From NCBI GenBank assembly GCA_020072785.1, contig JAIQGG010000006.1:1-64000 (forward strand): 64,000 nucleotides of DNA, read 5' to 3'. A model generated the notes under the pieces. The model saw only the letters and a program-made list of their open reading frames with translations. It was not told the DNA's origin and did not search any database. Below, in pieces: positions 15,396 to 24,605 of the stretch. This DNA comes from Terriglobia bacterium. Its GTDB lineage: Bacteria; Acidobacteriota; Terriglobia; Acidiferrales; UBA7541. A program made the position numbers and the translations under genes. Within the stretch, counting starts at the first letter, position 1. Each line of letters begins with the position of its first letter.

Positions 15396-18300
15396 CTACA
15401 ATTGGCCGGTTCTTTGCAGTTCGGGCTTCACCTCCCCGTTCCATTTCCAGATCGCGAAGATAGGCGGATAGACCACCAGCTCCAGGATGAAGGACGTGAA
15501 GATGCCGCCGATCATCGGCGCGGCGATGCGCTTCATGACGTCCGCTCCCGCCCCGGTGGACCACAGGATGGGCACCAGCCCGAAGAACATGCAGGCCACG
15601 GTCATCACCTTCGGCCGCAGCCGTCTCACCGCGCCATGGACGATGGATTCCCGCAAGTCGTCCCAACTGCGCATCCGTCCGTTGCGCTTTGCCTCGTGGT
15701 ACGCCAGATCGAGATACAACATCATGAACACCGCCGTTTCCGCGTCCACTCCCATCAGCGCGATGAGCCCGACCCACACCGCGATGCTCATGTTGTAACC
15801 GAGCAGATAGAGGAACCACACCGCTCCCACGGCGGAGAAGGGAACCGCCAGCAGAATGATGAGGGTCTTCGCCGTCGAGCGCGTGTTGAAGTACAGCAAT
15901 AGGAAGACAATGAAGAGCGTGACCGGCACAACCAGCTTCAGACGCTCTTTCGCGCGCTCCATGTACTCGTACTGCCCGCTCCACACCAGCTGATACCCCG
16001 GCGGAACTTGCACTTTGTCCAAGACCGCTTTTTTTGCATCCTCCACGTAGCCGCCTATGTCCCTTCCGGTGACGTCCACGTACACGTAGCCGCTGAGCCG
16101 CCCGTTCTCGTCGCGGATCATTCCCGGCCCGGTCCGCAATCGGATGTCGGCAAGCTCCGCCATCGGTACCTGGGCTCCCGTCGGAGTCCGCACGAGCACG
16201 CGATTGAGAGCGCCGATATCGCTCCGGTAATCGCGCAGGTAGCGGACGTTGACCGGGTAGCGCTCGCGTCCTTCCACGGTGGTGGTCACGTTCTCGCCGC
16301 CCACCGAGGAGGTCAGGACCATCTCCACTTCCTCGATCGTCAAGCCATAGCGCGCGAGCGCCTCGCGCTTGATATCGAAGTCCAGGAAATATCCTCCAGT
16401 CGTCCGCTCGGCGAACACGCTCGTGGTCCCGGGAATACCCTTGATGGCCAGTTCGATCTTCTCGCCAATCTCCTGAATCTTTCCCAGGTCGGAGCCCAGG
16501 ATTTTGATCCCCAGCGGCGTGCGCACTCCGGTGGTGAGCATGTCAATGCGCGCCTTGATGGGCATGGTCCACGCATTGGCGAATCCCGGGAGCTGCAGCG
16601 CTTCATTCATGCCCCCCGGGCCGTAAATCAGCTCCTGCGTCGAGATCCGGTCCGGCCAGGCGCGCCGCAAAATGCGCTGCAGCCATTCGGGCGCCCGCTC
16701 CGAATACCAGCGCGGCTTCTTGGGCCATTGCTCGCGCGGTTTGAGGACCACCACCGTTTCGGCCATGGACAAGGGAGCGGAATCGGTGGCCGTCTCGGCG
16801 CGCCCGGCTTTGCCGAAGACGCTCTCCACCTCCGGGAAGCTTCGCAGGATCTTGTCCTGGACCTGCAGGATTTTCCCGGCCTCGGTCACGGAAATTCCCG
16901 GAAGCGTCGTGGGCATGTACAGCAGGGAGCCTTCGTCGAGCGGCGGCATGAACTCCGACCCCAGCCGGAAAAAAACGGGAACCGTCAGGGCCACCACAAG
17001 AACCGCCGCGCTCACGATGGCCCATTTGTTTTCCAGCGCGAACTCCACCACCGGAAGGTAAAGACGCATCAGCGGCCGGCTGATAGGGTGCTTCTCCTCG
17101 CTGTGAATTTTGCCCACCGCGAATGTGTTGACCAGCCAGGCCAGCCAGCGCGGCCGAAACTCGAACTTCTTCTGCCGGATGACCAGCATCGAGATGGCCG
17201 GGCCCAGGGTGATGGCCAGGATGGCCGCGATGGCCATCACGAAGTTCTTGGTGAACGCCAGGGGCTTGAACAACCGGCCTTCCTGCGCTTCCAGCGTAAA
17301 AACGGGCAGAAAGGAGACGGCGATCACCAGCAGGGCGAAGAAGCTCGGGCCGCCTACTTCCTTGATCGCCATGATGATGACGCTGCGATAGTCCGTCGGC
17401 CGCCCTTCCGCTTCCCAGTGCTCCAGTTTCTTGTGGATTTGCTCGACGGAGACGACCGCCGCGTCCACCATCGCTCCGATCGCCACCGCGATCCCCCCGA
17501 GGGACATGATGTTCGCCGTGAGCCCCAGCGATTGCATGGGGATGAAGGAGAGAAGAATCGCGATGGGAATGGTCGCGATGGGAATCAGCGCGCTCGGAAT
17601 GTGCCAGAGGAAAATGATGATCACGATGCTGACGATGATCAGTTCTTCCTTGAGCGTGCCCTTGAGGTTCTCAATGGACCGGTCGATCAAGTCCGACCGG
17701 TCATAGGTCGCCACGATCTTCACGCCGGGCGGAAGCGTCGGTTCCAACTCCGTTATTTTGTCGCGGACTCGCCCGATCACTTTCTCCGCGTTTTCTCCGA
17801 AACGCATGATGACCACGCCGCCCACGACCTCGCCCCGGCCGTTGTATTCGGCGATGCCCCGGCGCAGGTCCGGTCCCAGCGTGGCCGTCCCGAGATCACG
17901 AACTAGAATCGGCGTTCCCGTGGCCGGATTGCTGCCCACGACGATCTGTTCGAGGTCCGCCAGCGAGTGCACGTACCCGCGCCCGCGGACCATGTATTCG
18001 CGGCCGGAAAATTCCACCAGCCGTCCTCCCACGTCGTTGTTCCCCTTGCGCACCGCCTCCACCACGCTATCTACGGGAATCTTGTAGGCCAGCAGCTTCG
18101 TGGGATCGATGTTGATCTGGTATTGCCGGACAAAGCCCCCGATCGGCGCTACCTCCGCCACTCCCGGGACGGACTGCAGCGCATAGCGCAGATACCAGTC
18201 CTGGTAGGTCTTCATCTGGTCCAGGCTGTAGCGGCCCGTCGTATCCACCAGGGCGTACTCGTAGACCCAGCCGACCGCCGTCGCGTCTTTCGCCAGTTCC

Positions 18301-18677
18301 GTCTGCACTCCCTGCGGCAGCCGTGGAAGAATGCTGCTGAGGTATTCCAGCGTGCGCGAGCGCGCCCAGTAAATGTCCGTGCCCTCTTCGAACACCACGT
18401 ACACATAGGAATAGCCGAAATCGGAAAATCCCCGGATGTCCTTGACCTTGGGCATGCCCAGCAGGGAGGTGATGATCGGATAGGTGACCTGATCCTCGAT
18501 GATGTCCGGGCTGCGGTCCCAGCGGCTGTAAATAATCACCTGCGTGTCTGACAGATCCGGGATGGCGTCCACCTTCGTGTTCTGGAGCGCGTACCAGCCC
18601 AGCAGGACCGCGACCGCGGTGAAGAGAAAAATCAGGAATCGGTTGTTCGCGGAGAACTCGATGATCCGGTTGATCAT
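15396..18677 (-). CDS. cusA: Cu(I)/Ag(I) RND efflux pump, inner-membrane subunit (CusA/CzcA family)
   Basis: 1093 residues; heavy-metal RND transporter with twelve expected helices and two large periplasmic loops. The proton-relay motif GAMVDAAVVSVEQ in TM4 is present. The three methionines that bind Cu(I)/Ag(I) in E. coli CusA are matched by Met588 (LYMPTTLPG), Met638 (LSMAETVV) and Met713 (RIDML), supporting monovalent metal specificity over Zn/Co. There is a ~25-residue insertion between the second and third Met relative to E. coli. Its start overlaps the NosL-like gene's stop (ATGA). Confidence 0.95.
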   Translation of the reverse strand: MINRIIEFSANNRFLIFLFTAVAVLLGWYALQNTKVDAIPDLSDTQVIIYSRWDRSPDIIEDQVTYPIITSLLGMPKVKDIRGFSDFGYSYVYVVFEEGTDIYWARSRTLEYLSSILPRLPQGVQTELAKDATAVGWVYEYALVDTTGRYSLDQMKTYQDWYLRYALQSVPGVAEVAPIGGFVRQYQINIDPTKLLAYKIPVDSVVEAVRKGNNDVGGRLVEFSGREYMVRGRGYVHSLADLEQIVVGSNPATGTPILVRDLGTATLGPDLRRGIAEYNGRGEVVGGVVIMRFGENAEKVIGRVRDKITELEPTLPPGVKIVATYDRSDLIDRSIENLKGTLKEELIIVSIVIIIFLWHIPSALIPIATIPIAILLSFIPMQSLGLTANIMSLGGIAVAIGAMVDAAVVSVEQIHKKLEHWEAEGRPTDYRSVIIMAIKEVGGPSFFALLVIAVSFLPVFTLEAQEGRLFKPLAFTKNFVMAIAAILAITLGPAISMLVIRQKKFEFRPRWLAWLVNTFAVGKIHSEEKHPISRPLMRLYLPVVEFALENKWAIVSAAVLVVALTVPVFFRLGSEFMPPLDEGSLLYMPTTLPGISVTEAGKILQVQDKILRSFPEVESVFGKAGRAETATDSAPLSMAETVVVLKPREQWPKKPRWYSERAPEWLQRILRRAWPDRISTQELIYGPGGMNEALQLPGFANAWTMPIKARIDMLTTGVRTPLGIKILGSDLGKIQEIGEKIELAIKGIPGTTSVFAERTTGGYFLDFDIKREALARYGLTIEEVEMVLTSSVGGENVTTTVEGRERYPVNVRYLRDYRSDIGALNRVLVRTPTGAQVPMAELADIRLRTGPGMIRDENGRLSGYVYVDVTGRDIGGYVEDAKKAVLDKVQVPPGYQLVWSGQYEYMERAKERLKLVVPVTLFIVFLLLYFNTRSTAKTLIILLAVPFSAVGAVWFLYLLGYNMSIAVWVGLIALMGVDAETAVFMMLYLDLAYHEAKRNGRMRSWDDLRESIVHGAVRRLRPKVMTVACMFFGLVPILWSTGAGADVMKRIAAPMIGGIFTSFILELVVYPPIFAIWKWNGEVKPELQRTGQL

Positions 18678-19177
18678 GGCTTAAGCACGGCTTCCTTCCT
18701 CAGTTCTTCCCAGGTCAGCAGCTTTCCGCCGTTTTTCCGCACGAACGCCTGCGCATCATCGCGTTTCGCGAACGCGTAGGTGCTCGGCTCGCAGCGGTCG
18801 AAAACCAGGCTGAAGGGGCGTTTCGTCTGGTCCATCATCGTTCCCTCATGCGCATCGCAGAGGGAAACCCGGCTCCCCTCGACGTAGACCGCGGCCTCGG
18901 GCTTCATGGGCTTATCGGAAAGGTACTCTGTGACTTCCACCAGTTCTCCTGGCTTGCCAACTTGCACGTTATGCGTGATTCCGCAGCGCACGCAGCACAC
19001 CGCCACGCGCTCCTTCCCCAGCAGCAGTACGGCCCGTGAATGCTCGTGAATGTGCCGCTGGCAAATTACGCAGATCTGCGGCTTGGTTTCCTGCAGCAGC
19101 CAGTAGCCTCCCGCCGCGATTGCGGCAAGAATGAGGCTGCTCAGAATCAGCGTCGCGGTCTTGGCTTTCTTGCTCAT
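18674..19177 (-). CDS. NosL-like copper-binding membrane-anchored protein
   Basis: 167 residues. One N-terminal hydrophobic segment (about 8-28) would place the rest outside the inner membrane. Potential copper ligands are Cys36/Cys39, His42/44/46, a CCxxC cluster (Cys61, 62, 65), Met114/Met115 and Cys129. The C-terminal pattern (YAFAKRDDAQAFVRKNGGKLL) resembles NosL, a copper chaperone of nitrous oxide reductase. It sits between cusB and cusA with an ATGA overlap into cusA, so it probably feeds or senses copper for the Cus complex. GGAGGAC precedes the chosen start. Confidence 0.75.
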   Translation of the reverse strand: MSKKAKTATLILSSLILAAIAAGGYWLLQETKPQICVICQRHIHEHSRAVLLLGKERVAVCCVRCGITHNVQVGKPGELVEVTEYLSDKPMKPEAAVYVEGSRVSLCDAHEGTMMDQTKRPFSLVFDRCEPSTYAFAKRDDAQAFVRKNGGKLLTWEELRKEAVLKP

Positions 19178-19193
19178 GGCGTCCTCCGCGGAC

Positions 19194-20636
19194 TCAGTGC
19201 TGCATGCCGCCCATGGCGCTCTTGAGACGGCTTTCGGAATCAATCAGGAAGTTGCCGGAGGTCACGATCGTCTCTCCCGGTTTGAGTCCCGACAAAATGA
19301 CGATCTGGTCCCCCAGGCGCGGGCCGATCCTCACCTTCCGTGGCTCGAAATATCCGTCAGCCATGGCCACGAACACCACCTGCTCCGTGCCTGAATCCAG
19401 CACTGCCTCCTGCGGCACGACCGTCTGGGTTCCGTACGCCAGGTTGAGCTGCACCTCGGCGAACATCTCCGGCTTCAATTCAAAATTGCGGTTGGGAAAT
19501 GCCATGCGCACTTTCACCGTGCGCGTCACGGGGTCGACGGTCGGGTAGATGTAAACAATTTTTCCCGCATATGTTTTCCCGGGAAAATAGCTCAGCTGCA
19601 TGGTGGCCGGCTGGCCCAGCTTCACATACGGCACTTCATACTCATAGATTTCCGCGTTGACCCACACCGTCGAAAAATTCGCGATCTCATAGAGCTCCGT
19701 TTCCGGCGTCACGTACGTCCGTTCATAGACTTCGCGCTTGAGCACGAAGCCGCTGGCCGGCGAGTAGATCGTCATCGTGCGCGTCACCTGCCCGCTCTCC
19801 TCCAGTCTCTTGATCTGTTCTTCGCTGATGTCCCACAGGCGCAGCCGCTCGCGCGCCGCCTGCAGCAGAGTCTCCGAGCCCTTGGAGACCTCGGTGAACG
19901 GAGAGGAACTCAGGTCTTTTTCGGCCCCGCGCGCAATCAGGTATTCCTGCTGTGTCGCCACCAGATCCGGGCTGTAGAGACTGAAGAGCGGCTCCCCTTT
20001 CCGGACCAGTTTCCCGAGGAAGTCCGCGTTGACGTGTTCCACCCAACCCGCGGTTTTCACGTGAATCCTGGCGATTTTCGTCTCATCCACCTGCACTTGC
20101 GCCACCGCGCGAATCGTGCGCGTCAGCGGCTGGCGCTGCACCACGCCCGTCCGCACGCCGGTGAGCTGTTGTTTTGTGGCCGTAATCTTCACCGTCCCGG
20201 CAGGCATGTTTTCCATCGCTTCGCCGCTGTCGGTATACATCGGAACCAGGTCCATGCCATCGGGCGCCTTCCCGGGGTGGTCGGAATGCATCGCCGGGTT
20301 CATGGCGTCGTACCAGTAAAGGATCTTCTTTTCCTGGGGTTTGCTTTGCTCTTCGGCATACATCGGAACCAGCTCCATGCCGTCCGGCGCGGTACCCGGT
20401 TTGTCCGAGCGATGAGCGGGATTCATCGAATCATACCAGTAGAGAACCTTCCGCTCGCCAGGTTTGGCGGCGGCCTCCTGGCCATGGCCGGCATGGGAGC
20501 TATGGGTTTGTGCACTCCGTTCGCCGGAGCTCGCTGCGAACCACGCGGCGAAAGTGCTGCGATACCCGTAGGCGCCGGCGGCCAGGAACGTCACGGCCGT
20601 GACGGCCATCGTGATCTTTACGAGTTGTGGTTTCAT
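19194..20636 (-). CDS. cusB: Efflux periplasmic adaptor CusB with two tandem heavy-metal-binding modules
   Basis: 480 residues; membrane-fusion protein linking CusA to the outer-membrane channel. After an N-terminal signal/anchor come a His-rich linker (THSSHAGHGQ) and two tandem heavy-metal-binding domains (about 66-93 and 107-134). Each has the YWYDxMNPxxxSDxPGxAPDGM pattern; the second ends MDLVPMY. The usual lipoyl-like, hairpin and barrel regions follow (AGWVEHVNADFLGKLVRKGE, SPASGFVLKR). The adjacent ATG at 20639 is an alternative start. Methionine-rich modules fit Cu(I)/Ag(I) capture, which may substitute for a separate CusF, absent here. Confidence 0.93.
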   Translation of the reverse strand: MKPQLVKITMAVTAVTFLAAGAYGYRSTFAAWFAASSGERSAQTHSSHAGHGQEAAAKPGERKVLYWYDSMNPAHRSDKPGTAPDGMELVPMYAEEQSKPQEKKILYWYDAMNPAMHSDHPGKAPDGMDLVPMYTDSGEAMENMPAGTVKITATKQQLTGVRTGVVQRQPLTRTIRAVAQVQVDETKIARIHVKTAGWVEHVNADFLGKLVRKGEPLFSLYSPDLVATQQEYLIARGAEKDLSSSPFTEVSKGSETLLQAARERLRLWDISEEQIKRLEESGQVTRTMTIYSPASGFVLKREVYERTYVTPETELYEIANFSTVWVNAEIYEYEVPYVKLGQPATMQLSYFPGKTYAGKIVYIYPTVDPVTRTVKVRMAFPNRNFELKPEMFAEVQLNLAYGTQTVVPQEAVLDSGTEQVVFVAMADGYFEPRKVRIGPRLGDQIVILSGLKPGETIVTSGNFLIDSESRLKSAMGGMQH

Positions 20637-20646
20637 CATTCCCCTC

Positions 20647-22032
20647 TTACTTTGCGAGATCCAATCCGGTAATTTGTTCCAGGTTCACGAGCGCCTTTTC
20701 GTAGCTGGCCAGCTCTTCGTAATAACTGACTTCGTATTCGAGCACGGATGTGAAATTGTTGATGAGGCTCTCAAAATCGAGAGCGCCGGTCTGGTAGGCC
20801 GCCAGTGAGGACTCCAAAGCCAGCGCCGATTGGGGTACGAGCCCCCTGGTGTACAAGGTCAGCAACTCGTCGGACGCCTTTGCCTGCAGGTATTGTTCCT
20901 TCACCTGGAAGAGCAGGGCCGTGCGGATGGACTCCCGGCTTTGCTTGGAGCTTTCCAGCGCAAAGCCTGCTTCGCGAACCCCTTCCCGCTGTTTTTTTCT
21001 GTAGAAGATGGGAATGTTGATGCCCACATTGAAGCCTTGCATGTCCGGCATGCCGGGCCGCTGTTGGTAGTCGTAGCCGGCGCGGAAATCAGGGTAGTAA
21101 GCCTTTTGTGCCAGGTTCACGGCGTACTGGTCTTGTTCGATCAGCTGTTCCTGGCGGCGCATCTCGGGAGAGTTTGCGACACCCTTCTCAATCAATTCGT
21201 CCAGCGAATAGGTGAGCGCGGACTTTTCGACCGGTGCGAGCTGTCCCACCGGAGTCTCAGGAGAACGCAACAGCAGGGTGTTGAGTTGCGCGGCCAGAGT
21301 GCGGCGCCGTTGATTTAGAAGAGTGAGCGTGCGGAGAATCCGGCTCACTTCCAGTTGCGCGCGAATCACGTCCTGCTGCAGCCCCTTGCCGACCTTGTAT
21401 TTTTCCACCGCGACGCGGGCCAGCTTGTCCAACAGGTCCTTGTTCTTCTGCGTGATCGCCAGCGCTTGATCGACCGCCCAAAGTTCGTAATAGGCGGACT
21501 TCACTTCCGCGCGAATTTGGCGGCGCGTCGCCTCCAGATTCCAGCGCTCCGCCTCGACGTCCTTTTCAGCGATTTGTCCCCGCAGCTGGAGCTTCCCGGG
21601 ATAGGGGAATTCCTGCATCGCGCTGATCCCGCGGTAACTCGAAGGATCCATGCGCTGCACGCTGAACGGGCGGATGTTTCCCATCCAGCCGACACTCACC
21701 GTCGGATCGGGCAGAGATTTGACCTGCGGAACACGCGCGCGTTTCGCTTCGATCGTCTGCTCTTCCGCTTTGATGGCGGGATGCACACGCTCGGCCTCGT
21801 TGATGAGGTCCGCGAGTTGAATGGGATCGGCAGTGGCGAGTGTCGCCGCTGCGGCGTTTCGTTCCTCCCGGGCTTCCGGCGGAGCCGTCTTCGCGCCTTC
21901 CCCGGGGGGCGCCTGGGCCGCCTGGGGCGCGGCCCGCAACCCGCCGGGCGCCACCGCCAAGAACAACAGCCACACCCCCGGCCACATTTTTTTCCGCCAG
22001 GCCTCCGGCCGGTACCTCAATCGAGAATTCAT
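20647..22032 (-). CDS. cusC: Outer-membrane efflux channel (TolC/CusC family)
   Basis: 461 residues; two OEP repeats of long helices and barrel strands forming the exit duct of the tripartite pump. A hydrophobic signal (WPGVWLLFLAVAPGGLRA) is followed by an Ala/Pro-rich linker and motifs such as FPYPGKLQLRGQIAEKD. I chose the ATG at 22032, preceded by GGAGGA; an in-frame ATG ten codons upstream is less likely. It is 10 bp upstream of cusB on the same strand. Confidence 0.92.
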   Translation of the reverse strand: MNSRLRYRPEAWRKKMWPGVWLLFLAVAPGGLRAAPQAAQAPPGEGAKTAPPEAREERNAAAATLATADPIQLADLINEAERVHPAIKAEEQTIEAKRARVPQVKSLPDPTVSVGWMGNIRPFSVQRMDPSSYRGISAMQEFPYPGKLQLRGQIAEKDVEAERWNLEATRRQIRAEVKSAYYELWAVDQALAITQKNKDLLDKLARVAVEKYKVGKGLQQDVIRAQLEVSRILRTLTLLNQRRRTLAAQLNTLLLRSPETPVGQLAPVEKSALTYSLDELIEKGVANSPEMRRQEQLIEQDQYAVNLAQKAYYPDFRAGYDYQQRPGMPDMQGFNVGINIPIFYRKKQREGVREAGFALESSKQSRESIRTALLFQVKEQYLQAKASDELLTLYTRGLVPQSALALESSLAAYQTGALDFESLINNFTSVLEYEVSYYEELASYEKALVNLEQITGLDLAK

Positions 22033-22104
22033 GCGCACTCCTCCGTTTCCATGAAAGTTCATGCGCGCACACCTGTGCGCACGCGGAAAAACGGGGGAGC
22101 CGAA

Positions 22105-22473
22105 TCAGATTCTTAGAACGGAGATGCTTCCCGGAGGACTACTTCGAGGTAAGAACAGTTCGGCACGCTGCGCCATCACCGCCGCGCCTGCCGCATGGAA
22201 ATCGGCTGCCACCGGCACTGCCGCCGGGCTCGTTTGCTCGGGCTCCGTCTGCGTTTTCGCGTTGTCCGCTAAATAAGGATGCTCGTCCGCGGAGACCGTG
22301 CAGCAGGATGCAGAGAAAAACGATACCGCCGGCCCGCTGTTGTCCTCCATCTCCTGCATGCAGGACTTCTTCGCTTCCGCAGGGGATGGCTGCGCCAGGC
22401 AGCAGGAGAGCAGCGGCCCTGTTACCAGGGCCAGCAGGATGACCAACGCCGTAAATCGCGCGCTACTTCTCAT
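22105..22473 (-). CDS. Small secreted Cys-rich protein heading the copper operon
   Basis: 122 residues with a clear signal peptide (RFTALVILLALVTGPLLSCCLA). The mature part has cysteines at 24-25, 38 and 57-58 and a His-containing stretch, which could bind copper. It is the first gene before cusC (72 bp apart). No recognised domain. The ribosome binding site is weak (AGGAG about 14 bases upstream). Confidence 0.6.
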   Translation of the reverse strand: MRSSARFTALVILLALVTGPLLSCCLAQPSPAEAKKSCMQEMEDNSGPAVSFFSASCCTVSADEHPYLADNAKTQTEPEQTSPAAVPVAADFHAAGAAVMAQRAELFLPRSSPPGSISVLRI

Positions 22474-22690
22474 CTGCGTTCAGCCTACTCCTCTCTCCCA
22501 TGGGACGCAAGGGAGTGTGACTTGTCGCGCTACACCGCCGGCCGCTGGGCCCACCCTGCGGCCGCGGAATGCCGGCCCCAAGATAGTCCCTTGCTACTCT
22601 GCGAGTATTCTTCCAAAATAAAGAATTATAGTTCGCGTTTTCGATGCGTCGCGCAATCGCCGCTCCACTCGGGGGGAACTGCACGGAACG
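22474..22690. other. Divergent promoter region between copper operon and second phosphorylase
   Basis: 217 bp. The half near the phosphorylase is AT-rich (22605-22640). A TTGCTA at 22591-22596 could be a -35, with an AT-rich but non-consensus -10 about 17-18 bp later. I see no metal-regulator operator with confidence. Confidence 0.35.
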
Positions 22691-24472
22691 ATGAAAGATC
22701 TGACCGAAATCGAAACCTCTTTGCGCTCCATCGCTTACTTCTCCATGGAGATCGCCCTGGAGAACTCCATGCCCAGCTACAGCGGCGGCCTGGGCGTTCT
22801 CGCCGGCGACACTATCCGCGCTGCCGCGGACATGAAAGTCCCCATGGTCGCGGTCTCTCTCCTCTATCGCAAAGGCTATTTCGCCCAGCGCCTGGAAGCC
22901 GACGGGACCCAGGTGGAAGAGCCCGTGGAGTGGCGCGTCGAGGACTTTTTGCACGAGCAAGGGGCCCGCACCAAGGTCATCATCGAAGGCCGGCCCGTCC
23001 ACCTCCGCTCCTGGCGTTATCCCGTCTGCGGCGTCACCGGTTACGAGATCCCCGTCTATTTCCTCGACGCCGATCTCCCCGAAAACGACCCCTCCGACCG
23101 CATGCTCACCGGTTCGCTCTACGGCGGCGACCGCTACTACCGCCTGTGCCAGGAGGTCCTCCTGGGCATCGGCGGCGTGCGCATGCTCCACGCACTCGGC
23201 TATACCGGCCTCACCCGCTACCACATGAACGAAGGCCACGCCGCACTGCTTTCCATCCAGCTCCTTAACGAGGAGGCCCGCAAAGCCGGCCGCCGTACCA
23301 TCCGCGGCGAGGATATCGCCAAGGTCCGCCGCAAGTGTCTCTTCACCACCCACACTCCGGTTCCCGCCGGCCACGACAGATTCCCCATGGAGATGGTCAG
23401 CCGCGTCTTCGGCCACCGCCTCGATCTCCTGGACCTCCAGGACGTCTTCTGTGCGGAGCTCCTCAACAACGTCCTCCAGGAAGAGCGCAAATTCTCCAAC
23501 ATGGACCAGGCCGTCCTCGCCGGCACCTCTCTCAACATGACCTATTTGGCCCTGCACCTCAGCGCCTACGTCAACGGCGTCGCCAAGCTCCACGGCGAAA
23601 CCTCCCGCAAGATGTTCTCCGACCTGCGCATTGAAGCCATCACCAACGGCATCCACGCCGCCACCTGGGCTGCTCCTTCCTTCCAGCGCCTCTTCGACCA
23701 GCACATCCCCGGCTGGCGCGAGGACAATTTCAACCTCCGCGCCGCTCTCGGCCTCCCGCCCGCGGAAGTCTGGCTTGCCCACCTCGCCGCTAAGCAGCGC
23801 CTCTTCAAGGTGGTCCACCAGCGCTCCGGTTTGACCCTCGATCCCGAGATCTTCACCATCGGTTTTGCCCGCCGCGCCACGGGCTACAAGCGTGCCGACC
23901 TGATCCTCTCCGACCTCGAGCGCCTCAAGGACATTGCCGTCAAGGCTGGCCCCTTTCAGCTCGTCTTCGCCGGCAAGGCCCATCCCCACGACGCTGGCGG
24001 CAAGGAGATCATCCGCCGCATCTTCCGCGCCAAAAAGGCTCTGGGCCGTCAAGTGCGCACCGTCTATCTCGACGAATACAACATGGACCTCGGCGGCAAG
24101 ATCACTTCCGGCGTCGACCTCTGGCTCAACACCCCGCAGTATCCCCTCGAGGCTTCCGGCACCTCCGGCATGAAGGCCGCGCTGAACGGCGTGCCCAGCC
24201 TCAGCGTTCTGGACGGCTGGTGGGTCGAAGGGCACATCGAGGGCGTGACCGGCTGGTCCGTCGGTGACGCTTCCTACACCGGGGCGAAGTCCGAGCGCAA
24301 GTGTGAAGCCGAATCCATCTATCAGAAATTGGAGCAGGGAATCCTTCCGCTCTACTATCTCCAGCGGGACCGCTATCTCTCCATCATGCAGCACGCCATC
24401 GCCCTCAACGGTTCCTTCTTTCACACCCAGCGCATGCTCCAGCAGTACGTCACCCACGGCTATTTCCGCTGA
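22691..24472 (+). CDS. glgP: Alpha-glucan phosphorylase, short type (second copy)
   Basis: 593 residues; close paralogue of the phosphorylase at 13067-14812, with the same blocks ([32 protein letters not shown]) and the PLP lysine Lys495 in [16 protein letters not shown]35 enzyme producing glucose-1-phosphate from glycogen or maltodextrins. Transcribed alone, divergently from the copper operon. The identical catalytic blocks suggest both copies are active; the variable region after [11 protein letters not shown] differs (extra ~20 residues here, including [19 protein letters not shown]). Confidence 0.93.
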   Translation: MKDLTEIETSLRSIAYFSMEIALENSMPSYSGGLGVLAGDTIRAAADMKVPMVAVSLLYRKGYFAQRLEADGTQVEEPVEWRVEDFLHEQGARTKVIIEGRPVHLRSWRYPVCGVTGYEIPVYFLDADLPENDPSDRMLTGSLYGGDRYYRLCQEVLLGIGGVRMLHALGYTGLTRYHMNEGHAALLSIQLLNEEARKAGRRTIRGEDIAKVRRKCLFTTHTPVPAGHDRFPMEMVSRVFGHRLDLLDLQDVFCAELLNNVLQEERKFSNMDQAVLAGTSLNMTYLALHLSAYVNGVAKLHGETSRKMFSDLRIEAITNGIHAATWAAPSFQRLFDQHIPGWREDNFNLRAALGLPPAEVWLAHLAAKQRLFKVVHQRSGLTLDPEIFTIGFARRATGYKRADLILSDLERLKDIAVKAGPFQLVFAGKAHPHDAGGKEIIRRIFRAKKALGRQVRTVYLDEYNMDLGGKITSGVDLWLNTPQYPLEASGTSGMKAALNGVPSLSVLDGWWVEGHIEGVTGWSVGDASYTGAKSERKCEAESIYQKLEQGILPLYYLQRDRYLSIMQHAIALNGSFFHTQRMLQQYVTHGYFR

Positions 24473-24605
24473 GATGCTGCACCCAGGGGTGACGATCGGA
24501 GCTTCCGGCCCTGCCGGAAAGGATCTCAACTGTTGGTGTCTGTAATACCTAGCGGGGAGGCTCCCACGCCACGGAATGCAACGTTCGGCTTTTGCGGCAT
24601 TCCGC

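Noticed and set aside
16008-17906. 632-codon plus-strand frame opposite cusA
   Set aside because: Shadow frame of His/Arg/Asp-rich sequence without domains.
22463-24529. 688-codon minus-strand frame opposite the second phosphorylase
   Set aside because: Antisense shadow with low-complexity composition; plus strand carries the PLP and glucan-binding motifs.
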